A DNA stretch of 27,017 nucleotides from NCBI GenBank assembly GCA_009602725.1, contig WELB01000218.1, forward strand, positions 175,748 through 202,764, written 5' to 3'. Each line of letters starts with the position of its first letter. Within the stretch, counting starts at the first letter, position 1. The position numbers and the translations under genes are program-made. Source of the stretch: Spirogloea muscicola (taxonomy: Eukaryota > Streptophyta > Zygnematophyceae > Spirogloeales > Spirogloeaceae). The notes under the pieces are model-generated. The model was given only the letters and a program-made list of their open reading frames with translations, was not told where the DNA came from and made no database searches. Below are positions 17,729 through 27,017 of the stretch, one piece after another.

Positions 17729-20700
17729 TTATGTAAGTGGGTGATGGAGTGGGTGAGAAGGTGGGGGAGAGGAAGGAGGCAACTCTTCAAAGTCTTCCTT
17801 TGGCTGCACAGACTTGTCTGCCTTGCCATCCGCGTGGAGGTGAGAAGCTGCCGCAGCGGAGGCGTGAGGAGCCGGAAGTGCATATATTGCCGTTGAGGGC
17901 TGTATGCTCTCAATCAGGCCCGCCACGCCTGTGGCGGCCGTTTGGGCGCTGGACGGCAGAAAGAGGTCGTGCCGCTGGTCCTTGTAAGCTCGCCAGATCT
18001 GAAAGCCCAATCAAGACGTGGCTCGCCCACAGCACTTAGCATGCATCTGAGATGTACTACACCATCGCATTCCTGACCCACATTACGAAGCTTACATCCA
18101 AGTCATCCTGTCATGTCTGGGGTTCATAGGCTAAGCTTACATCTGAGGCTGCCAGGATCTCCTGCACGCGTGCTGTGTACACGCCCTCGCCAGCCAGTCC
18201 CCTCAAGACCTGCAGGCCCGGCACCTCAGCATACTTGTTCCTTGCCTTCTATTACCAAACCCTCAAAGTTAAGGAGCAAGTTGAGGAGCAAATTCACAAC
18301 CAATGTAGGAAGGCAATTTGTGTGCCTGACCTCCACGGCAAGCACGCGCCCCACAGATGCCTCAGCTTCGGACCATTTCATCTGAACGGTGAGGCCGTTC
18401 CGGACGCCGGCTCGCCAGTCCAACAAGCCAAGGAGTACAGGGACAAGGCCAACCCTTCATAAAGAAGCACAAACGGGAGACCATGAGCGAGCATCTAGCG
18501 TTTAGGTGTTGGAGTTATGGTACGGTTATAGATGTTTGGTGCTTCAAACTCGTGACACCAGCGCACATGTAAACAAGGCGTTGCCTGATGGAAGGGAAAG
18601 GCACGCTGAAGCCAAAACAGGAAAGCACAGCATAAGCCTTACTTCAAAGCCTGAGCCACAATGGCATCCCGAGCGCGATTGGCCGGGCTCACGCAGCGCT
18701 TGAGCGCTTCTAGCGCCAACACGCTGCCGCCAGGCCAGCCTATGGCCTTCATGAGCAGTGGAACCACCTGAGAAGGGCACATGACACATGAGACGTTGCC
18801 ATCATTGACAGACGCTTCATCAGTAGCACTCATGTCAGTCTTTCAATCGTAGTAGAGGCAGAGTAGTGTAGGAGGTGAAGTGACCTGTGAGGAGCCAAGC
18901 CCAGGCGCAGCCATGGCTTCAACGCATGCCGACATAGATGCAAGTTGGTGCAGCACCCGCAGGCAGCTGAGTCGGACTTTCTCTTGCAGGGACAGCCCTT
19001 GTTCCTCAGATCCTGGCTCAGTGACTCCCTCAATGCTATCCTTCGGGCACGGGGCCGTGTTGGGCGTGTTGGCCATGGCTGTCAGAAACTTTGGAATGTA
19101 CCCAAGCTGAGCAACATGGTCGCCCAGAACGGGCTGCACGCGGAGGAGTGAGACTAGAGCAGCTGAAAGCATCAACGGGACCTCCATGTCGGCCTTGTCG
19201 ACCGGAGATGGTGACGTCGACGACATGACGCTGATGTATTGGTCCAAGAGACCCTCCAGGAAGCGCTTGGGATTCCGCAGGGGGTGCTTGGGGTCCTTCA
19301 GAAAGAGCCGCACGTACACGCCTCCTACTTGGGGCTCAATGCCCGTATGCATGCCATCCTTAATCACAAGACGAACAATTCTCATCACAAGAAAACAATA
19401 TCAGTTTGACCATCAGGGCGTGCCAAGATAAGATGCCTGGAATCCAAAACAAGCAGACATCATCACACGGAACATACTCTGTGGATGGAAGCAAACATCG
19501 ATCCAAGCTCTTGGAAACTCCACTCAGCCTGGGGCGCCTGAGCCTGCCGTTGGTGCAGGTCATTGGCAATGTCTGCAACCTTGTGTGCCAGCTCTTTGGC
19601 CATCTGAGGGGACCACACAAGCTCAGGGGTCTCGCTCGTTTCGGCAAGCGCCGCAATCACAGCCTCCCCAGGTCCGTCTCTCACGACTGAAAGAATGCCG
19701 TCCGGCAAACATTTGGCAAGACCAATGGCAACCCTCGGACCATGCAAGGGCTCGCCCATAAGCTTGCCAAGTAGCGCAGCAGCAAGGACACTTTGCTGCA
19801 GGACAACATCCTCTGAAGACAACAACAAGCAATGCACGAGGGTCAGATACCTGCAGCTCAAAGTGCAGCAGCTGCCTGAGGCTACCATGGTGCTGCGAGC
19901 CTAGTGGAGCTTAGACAGGCAGCCATGTTAGTGTTAATTGTCCAAAGCTGCACAAGGTGGGCAGCATCTTACTCTGCTCTAGAAGAACAAGCTCGAGTAT
20001 GTACAAGAAGCCGCCATGCTTGGCGGCTGACCACGCCAACTCTGGCGTGCAGGCAAGTGCGTACAGGACCCGCAGAGCTCCAAGCCTGATAACAGCAGCA
20101 TGTGTGCTGTCAAAAGCAAAGTGCTCAAAAGGATGAAGCTATGCAACTAAAATCTCATCACTGTCTACGGCAACCCCAAGACAGAAATTTAAGAGTCCTA
20201 GAGAGGTTGCAGGGACAATTTCGTCCCCAGAAAGAAATAGGCACCGATTAAAATTTGTGCGAAAGAAGCACTGAGAACATCTGCATAAGCTCAACTCAAC
20301 ACGGCCAGCGTCCAAAGAGGCTGACAGCCCAAGGACTCAAGTTAGAGAGGCTCGTACCTACAGGAAGGTACCGTATGGATCAAATGTAATAATAGGAGAA
20401 GGTTGTCAACCTTTGTCACTATGGCTGCCACGCAGGCCTGGTGGTTGGTCAACTGAGCCAGGACTGCAAGCGCAAGGACAGGAAGTTCGTCGATGGACAA
20501 GCTGGGGCCTTGTAAGCAGCAGAAGAGAGGTGCCACCATCTCCACGTCCGCAACAGTGGCTGCCAGGCTGGGGTTTGTAGCCAGCAGATTCTGGCACAAG
20601 CAATGATGGATCACCTTTGTGAGCGAGGTTTCTGAGAATAAAAGGTGCTCTCTTCCTGCCCATAGGTCAAAATCTGCAGAGGTGATGCTAGGTACGACCT

Positions 20701-23700
20701 CACCTGCAAATCCCTCAATCTCACCTGCAAAGCCGTCAGAGCCTGCTTAAGCTGGCCTATGCTGACGTCTCTGGTACTTCGACTGGACTTCCTGATCTTC
20801 TCTGACGACTCCTGGCTCTGAGTATTCATGTCTGCCTGCTCGGAGGTGTCACCACCCTCCTGCCTGACCAAAAGCTTCTCTGTAGTGTCCGATGAGCTTA
20901 TCGAAGCTTCCAATGGTCCATCACCAGACTCCTCCAACATGGGCAAATTCTTCAGTGTGCTGCCCAGGAACTCTAGGAGCGCTGAGCAAAACTCCCCTGG
21001 CCTGGAGACCTCGAAGTCGGGCTGCTCATTGTACACTCTTACATATACATGTCCTAAATATAGCTCCTCGTCAAGAACCTTGAACCTGGTGAATGGCGAC
21101 ACAACCAGGTTTTTTCAGACTGACAAATTATCATTGCCAGATCTATACCTGTCCAAGAATTAGCAATCAGTCAAAGCATTGCCCTTTCCTGGACAAAGCT
21201 CCTCACCAGAAAGTGGCGCCCGCCTCCAGGGGGTATGTACCGTCTTGGTCTGGTCTCTCACGTTCCTGCTCTACCATCTTTGCAAGTTCTGCTCGAGTTG
21301 CTGTGTTCCATATTACCTGCAATGAGAAGTGGTCGGACCATGTTGGCAGAGACACTGAAGATGAATGCACATGAAGTACGCAGGTCAGCAGCAAGATGGC
21401 TTCTCACCAGCAAGAAGATGAGCTCACCTCAGGAGTCTCAATGTTCGCCGTGAGCTTCTGGAGAAGCTTCTGAGGCACGGAGGCTGACAGCATATCCGCC
21501 AGCGTAGGGGTGAGCAGAGCTCTCAGCGCGAGCGACAATGTGGGGTGGAAGGTCGACTTGACCGGTCCATGCTCATCCAGCCGGCCACTCAGACGAGCAA
21601 GCGCACAGACTGCGAGCTCAGCGTGGACATTGCGTGCAGCCTGGATGCTGTTGCCAACCAGCCGGGATGCATTTGTATCCTCGCTTTCAAGCAGTGGCGC
21701 TGTGGCCTCAACCGTGCTATCGTACTGCAGCAGCAAGGGTAGCAGGTACCTAAACCACCAAGCAGGGAGCACAGACTTTAACAACATGCAGCTGAGATTG
21801 ACAATCTTTCTACCCAAAGCATGCAGCAACTGCATATTTGTGGCCTTGACTTTATTCAGTGAATATTTTTGACGAAATCTGAAGAGCAGAAGCAGCTTAA
21901 ATGTGAACTTGATAGGAGCTTGCCAGAGGGCTCCAGCCTTCAGGAGCCTGTCTTGCAGCTCAGCGTTGGCCGCCATCTGCGCCATCGAGGTGAGGGCGGC
22001 CTCCACGGCATCGGTGGCCAGCTCGAGCTCCAAGCACTTGACAGTGTCAACAGCGAGGCTGGTGGAACACGCAGCCATCTCATCCCTGGCGCCCTCGAAT
22101 ACGCTCACGCCAGCCATGGTCCTCATGATGTTGGTCACCACCACCATGGCCGGCTCCGAGGGCGCCGTCGAGGGCCGCACTATGCCTAGGCAGCGGGACA
22201 GCAGCGAGGACAGGAGCAGCACGCCACCATCTCGTGCCAGCTCCTCGCCATTGAGCGGCGAAGACACGCACGTCAACCACACGAGCTCCGTAGCAGCCTC
22301 CAGCAGTGGCGCTCGCTCCGCTGACAGAAAGTCGGCGTCCTCTGGGTCCACGCGGACTGCATCTAATAGCATGGGATAGCCTGCGTACTTGTATGGCGCG
22401 AGCACCTCCGAATACCGGCGGAACAGGATGCACTGGCTCTTGAGGAGGAGCTTCAACCTCCACGGCTGTGGCCCTTGCAGGCCTTGCAATGACGACTGCA
22501 CAAAGTACATGCAGAAGGAAGACAAAGTGGAAAGTTAGTGTCAGAATGACAGTTGTTGCCCACTAATCACATGCTTATCTTTGACAGATTAGCCATGAAG
22601 GCGTAATGACTTACCTGTAGTCGCTCGTATGCCTTCTGGACAGCCTCAAACTTGTCGCGGCCCTCTGGGTTCTTATCAGGGTGGTACTTCATAGCTAGCT
22701 TGCGGTATTGGCGCTTTAATATGATATCGTCCACCCCAACAGTACCTGCATGATGTGGACATGAACAACATAAGAGGTGAAAATGCAGCTGCAAATGATG
22801 GAGTTGGATCTGGGTTAACCCCCCACGACACCTTGTCCCAGGAGACACAGTGCGGGTGGAAGTTATGCAACTTCTCAGAATAGGTCCCACAGCAGTGGGA
22901 CCTCTTCTAACCTGGAGATTATATAGCACTGCTTGCCTGGCTCGGCTTGCTCATCTCGGGCAATTTCCAAGATGGAGCAGGCATCTTCTTCAGAGAGGTC
23001 CAACGGACGGCGCGTCAGTTCCTCACGCCACGTGCCGAGCAGCGACTGGAGGAACTCGACGTGCTCCACGATCGGCCAGTCTGGGAAGCGCACTTCGTCG
23101 CACAGGTTGCGGAGGTAATATCGGTGGCACCACAGTTCGTCAGCCAGCTCGGAGTACGTCACCGGAGGCATCGGCGCATACTCATACAGGCAGTGACAGT
23201 GCTGCGGAAGCTTCTGAGGGAAGTCTCCAAGATGCTGGAATATCTGCAAGCAGAATACAGAGGACGCTCTGAAGCTGCTGGCCTTGCTGGTCACAACGAT
23301 TGCATGCAATGACACGACACAAGCGAAGTTAGAGGCAACTATTATTTTCTGAGTGCAGCCTAATGAGGCGGCTGCCTTGGCACCGCAACCAGACCTGGTC
23401 AATGAGACGCCCACCCCTCATTGAGTGAGTCCAGATGAGCTCAGGTGTGTCAGAGTCTGCCACCATTGCTGCGGCGAAAGGGCCGGGCCCCCGCCTGTCT
23501 AGCACATAGAGAAGGCTCTCGGGCAGCAGGCCTCCCAACACACTCTTGCGGGAGAGTGGGAGTGAAGCGGAGGCCGCAGCCTCGGCACCCCCGTGAAAGG
23601 ACTGCTGCAAGTGCGCGCTGCTGAGCAGGAGCGCAGTGGACCTGTGCTCAAAGTGACGAGCATGATAACACAGGGTTCAGGCCTCTTGAACACCCGCCAG

Positions 23701-26694
23701 CTGCTGCGCAGAATTACCATCTCCAGTAGCAGACGTGATTTTGTGCATTGGGTCCCTGATCGAGCACCTGAGGTTGGAGCCCCCATAGGCAAGCAGGAAG
23801 TAGAAAACTCCTGTTGTGTACAGGCGCGCCATGGCCCGTGGGTTGTGCCGCATTGCTGTCTCCAAGAGGGAAGCTGCTCCAGCAACTACTGCAGGTTCAC
23901 CAGTCAAAATGGACTGCAGAAAGATCCAGCAAAGGAGGTGATAAGTGGCCACTAATGATTGCAGGCAAAGAAAAGCGAATGTGATGGTCTTGGGCTGCAG
24001 GAGCAAAGTGAAACCTGTGCCACATGAGGCAGGCAGCGCGGGCTGGAGAGGATGCGCTTCACGATCGGCGTGGGCGTGACAAGCTCGCCGCCCTCGTCGA
24101 GGTCCGTGTGGACCGCCAGCAGCTTATTCAGGATCCCCAGCGCAACTTCTCCCACCTTCATACCCACTTTGGACAATGACAAGTCAGCACCCAATCAAAA
24201 TCACCCTCCCAGCTATGGTCTCACTGCCTTCAGTGCAATTCGTTCTCTGATGCCTTCTTTTATGACTGTATCCAGTTGCTTTGAGGTCAATTGTGAAATA
24301 GAAGGGAGACAGCAGAAAGTGTCAGAGGGTGGGAGACATCAGTCAGCATGCGATATTTGATGAGCACCTGGGCAGGCGTGAGGACTGGCGCTTTACTGGC
24401 GAGCACCCATCGCAGCTCGCGGACGATGTGCAGCGGCTGCCAGCGGGGCATGTCTGCAGCCCAGCATAGATCCGACCAGCCAACCTCGTTCTTGAAGAAG
24501 GCCCGGCGGACGGCATCCTTCTCCACAGGCCCCACCCGGTTGCAGTCTGCCAGCTGGTAACACCACTCCTTGGGCGGCTCCGTGTATGCCTTTGCCGCGA
24601 TCAGATTGGACTGCAAACACATAGCCCGCGTGATATCTTGGCAGGAGATGCGAAGCAAGACAAGTCGCTCCCTATCTGTCACTGAGGAATGTACAGCTCT
24701 AGCTGGAAGAGCCAAACGACCTTGCCAACTTGCCCGAGCGCGTGGAAGGAAGTGAGATACTGAGTGCTTGAGCGCGTGGAAGGAAGTGAGATAACAAGAA
24801 TACTATGAGCAAGCGAGCAAGCAGGCAAGCAAAGGAGAGAGTGCAAGTAAAGGGGGGGTGGGGGAGTGGAAGAGACCTCACCTGAAGAGGCACAGGGGCT
24901 CGCTCTGACGCCTCATGGGCAGTTGTGAGGAGGTCGACACAGAGCTCACAGCCACCCGCCGAAATGCATGCCTCGGCGTTCTCGGGCACCGACACGAGGA
25001 CCTGCCTCACCGAGCAGGTTGTTATGGGAGAAGAACCCCTTTGCAAACATCCATATTGTTCACACTCAATCAAGACCATGCTGTCAACTGTGAGCGAGCC
25101 CATGCTGTATTCAACAAAGGACAGAAGTTTCTGCACTGATTGTACCATAGCTACTAGCATAGCGCTGCAGCTATCCCCTTGCCTTGAGGAGGAGGAGCAG
25201 GCGGTGACGGAGCGCACGGTCATTTGTGCGGTCCAGCAGCACAGTCATGTGGGCAGTGCCATCAAAGGGCCCAATGGCCGGCCAGTGCGCCTCGTAGACA
25301 ATGGCCATGGCTCGCGCACACAACTCCCGGATGCTGGCGCCGCTGCCACAGCCGCCGCCGCCCTTGCTGACAGCGGTGCTGTAGACCTCAAGGCTGCCGG
25401 TAACAGCTCCATTGCTGTCCGCTTGACCGTTGTCTCGGTCGTCCTCGAAGCCCTCCGGCACAAGGCCCGCGTCAGCGTCACACATGAAGCGGTGGTAGAG
25501 CGCGGCAAATAGGCCAATAGCGTCGTGCAGCGGCAGGAGCGCCTCTCCAGATGCAAGTGCACGATCATCGAGCAGAAGGCGCAGGTAGTAGTGCCCGACA
25601 CAAAGCTCGCGGGCGAGGCTTGGGTATGGTACACGAAACTCGGCAAAATTCCAGCTGATGAGCTCACCGCCAGCGCCGCCACTGCCGCAGCTGGTGAACT
25701 CAGCCAACAATCGCTCGCGTTCAATGTTGAGGAGATGCACCTCGCCTGCCAGCGCCTCGCGCAGCTCCTGCCGCGTGCGCTCGTTCCAGATCAACGCCGC
25801 ACGGCTGTGGTCGCGATCGAGCTCCCGCCAAAGCGTGCCCCAGTTGAGCAAGAGGCTCCCAGTGGCCACCGGCGCCGGCGCTGATAGCGGCAGCGGCAGC
25901 ACTGGCGTTGACTCCAGTGCAACAGCCAGCGGAGGAGTATGCCCTGTGGCCCCAGAGTCAGCGTCTTGACGTGGCACCTCCGGAAAGGCGGCGGCAGCTT
26001 CCGCATGAGCAGTCTGGTCGCCGGGCCTCTCTGCAGCGCTTCCAGAGGCTGGCGGCGGCAGCAGTGTGCCATTGGCGGCATGAGGGTGGACGGACAGCGG
26101 GAGCTGAGCGCTGGCAGCGGCTGCAGCTCCAGCGCCAGCGCTAGTGGCAGTGGCGGCTGCCCGAAGGCCGGCTGCGACCACGGGGCCCACCGCCATGCCC
26201 GATGTGGTGATGACACTTGCCAGCTTGCTGCCGCCGGCAGCGGTGGCCCTCGGGCTGGCTGCGTCCATGGCTGCCGTTGACGAAGCCCTCTGGCGGCCCC
26301 GCCGCTGCTGCAAGACGCGCCGCAAGGGCCCCTCGCTCTCGTTCCTGCTGCCACCATCCTCAGCCCCACCGCCCTCGAGCCCCGGGTGCTGGTGGAGGTA
26401 TGCCAGGAGGCCGGGAGGGAAGCAGCGGGACAGCAGCGCCTGCGCCGGCTGATGGCCGTCCGCCCATAGTGCAACAAGCTGCCGGCTGACGTTGCGGCGC
26501 GCGTCTGTCGCTGCAGATACTGCAGCTGCCAAGTGGCGCAGCAGCGCACCATCACGCAGAGCAGCATCGCGCATGGGCTCTGCTGCCGCAGCGTCCTCCT
26601 CGGCGATGACGCGCATGAGGCCTGCCACGCGCTCGCGCACGCCTTCGGCCGGGTGCCCATAGAGCGCAAAGAGCCGCCGCCGCAGGCCCGCAAC
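17729..26694 (-). CDS. GRV2: Endosomal J-domain protein RME-8/GRV2 (DNAJC13), 5' truncated by the window edge
   Basis: RME-8 is a peripheral endosomal co-chaperone that recruits Hsc70 and works with retromer in cargo sorting. Exons in transcription order: 26694-25183, 25001-24882, 24610-24368, 24155-24015, 23913-23768, 23641-23395, 23243-22937, 22745-22615, 22495-21924, 21749-21428, 21316-21207, 21085-20725, 20590-20358, 20085-19973, 19812-19478, 19358-18885, 18767-18643, 18454-18331, 18209-18141, 17998-17729. All phases agree and give 1984 residues to a TAA. Four IWN-type repeats are visible: [12 protein letters not shown] (~301), ELIWTHSM (~785), [11 protein letters not shown] (1248) and [12 protein letters not shown] (~1584). 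There is a GYF_2-like module at ~555-605 and a J domain at ~909-949 with [10 protein letters not shown] (HPD 927-929). The first exon here carries an Ala/Ser/Pro-rich insert not expected in land plants. The N-terminal lipid-binding part (several hundred residues) must lie beyond 27017. Three of its introns have GC donors. Confidence 0.97.
20699..20731 (-). other. Tandem alternative splice donors in RME-8
   Basis: The 12-mer CTCACCTGCAAA occurs twice (20699-20710 and 20720-20731). On the coding strand this places two TTTGCAG|GTGAG donors 21 bases apart. The upstream donor (exon end 20725) matches the conserved TALQ-NLL junction. The downstream one (exon end 20704) would add seven residues, VRLRDLQ, in frame. 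Confidence 0.75.
21750..21923 (-). other. GC-AG intron in RME-8 (LLKAGALW junction)
   Basis: The donor reads CCTCTG|GCAAGC and the acceptor TTTAG|GTACC. Joining TG to G makes the conserved tryptophan codon and yields [19 protein letters not shown], which matches the family exactly in spacing. A GT donor in the right phase is absent. Confidence 0.9.
22746..22936 (-). other. GC-AG intron in RME-8 (just before the J domain)
   Basis: The donor GAGCCAG|GCAAGC and acceptor CATGCAG|GTACTG leave a split glycine codon (G|GT), giving DEQAEPGTVGVDD before the J-domain [10 protein letters not shown]. The linker is poorly conserved, so support rests on phase and donor consensus. The GT sites downstream are in the wrong phase. 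Confidence 0.65.
24736..24793. repeat. Tandem 34-bp duplication in an RME-8 intron
   Basis: A 24-base segment starting GAGCGCGTGGAAGGAAGTG is repeated exactly at 24736-24759 and 24770-24793. It lies in the intron 24881-24611, followed by an AGCAAGC-rich simple stretch. Confidence 0.8.
25002..25182 (-). other. GC-AG intron in RME-8 (LLLLLK junction)
   Basis: The donor CTCAAG|GCAAGG is a perfect AG|GCAAG consensus. The acceptor is GAGGCAG|GTCCTC. The join gives [21 protein letters not shown], with the same residue spacing as land-plant GRV2. Reading through instead meets a stop four codons later, before any GT. Confidence 0.88.
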
Positions 26695-27017
26695 CTGCAC
26701 ACGATATACACATGATGATGGCCAGTCACGGAGGTGCAAAAACCCCATGGAGCAAGGTAACAGAGCTCCACATAAAATGCACTGCCGCTGTTAGGAAGAA
26801 GACCAGGGCCATGCTCAGCCAGACCAGCGAGGCGGTACAAGAGGAGAGGGGAAAGGTATGGGGAGTAATGGTGGGAGGTCGGGGGTTTCTGTTGGGAGTT
26901 TATCTGGGGGGAGCAGGTTAGCCCAAGCAAGGATGGACAAGAGAAGGAGCGGCAGGTGGAGACAGAGAGCAAGAGAGAGGGGGTAGGACAAGGAGGGGCA
27001 GGAAATGGCAATCACAG
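26695..27017 (-). other. Probable RME-8 intron running off the window
   Basis: The acceptor GTGTGCAG lies just before the exon starting at 26694. On the coding strand this stretch is rich in C and T and has no frame resembling the RME-8 N-terminal region, so it is most simply intron sequence whose upstream exon lies outside the window. Confidence 0.6.

Overview
This window looks like nuclear DNA of a green alga. The evidence is four eukaryotic genes, three of them dense with short introns, proteins that resemble land-plant homologues, GC-rich coding sequence, and scattered CCCTAAA/TTTAGGG motifs of the plant telomere type. A trebouxiophyte-like chlorophyte is my best guess, but the exact lineage is not settled by the sequence.

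Layout: (1) 1-1511 is a repeat-rich, non-coding stretch built from short modules that recur elsewhere in the window. (2) 1512-4994 (+) is one uninterrupted 1160-codon reading frame encoding a TIR / NB-ARC / TPR protein, an NLR- or STAND-type signalling ATPase. (3) 4995-7974 has no gene I recognise and carries another copy of the repeat. (4) 7975-12269 (+) is the cohesin alpha-kleisin RAD21/SCC1, for which I could place 14 exons in frame. (5) 12464-16087 (-) is a plant-type RlmN radical-SAM RNA methyltransferase in nine exons with a likely organelle transit peptide, convergent with RAD21. (6) 16088-17728 is a second repeat-rich spacer with two hairpin-forming inverted repeats. (7) 17729-26694 (-) is the C-terminal ~1984 residues (20 exons) of the endosomal J-domain protein RME-8/GRV2/DNAJC13. 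Its 5' part lies beyond the right edge, and 26695-27017 appears to be intron.

RAD21, RlmN and RME-8 are unrelated housekeeping genes (chromosome cohesion, organellar RNA modification, endosomal sorting). Nothing suggests they work together or with the TIR protein. The TIR-NB-ARC-TPR gene is the accessory item: it is intronless among intron-rich neighbours, flanked by dispersed repeats, and keeps the residues expected for an active TIR NADase and P-loop ATPase. I see no partner gene beside it.

The other strong signals are at the splicing level. Four of about 40 introns reconstructed by reading-frame phase and protein conservation use a GC instead of a GT donor. One RAD21 intron is flanked by a 12-bp direct repeat that spans both splice junctions, as expected for a recently inserted intron. 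All exon boundaries were worked out by hand from splice consensus, phase and recalled family conservation; no alignment or RNA evidence was available.
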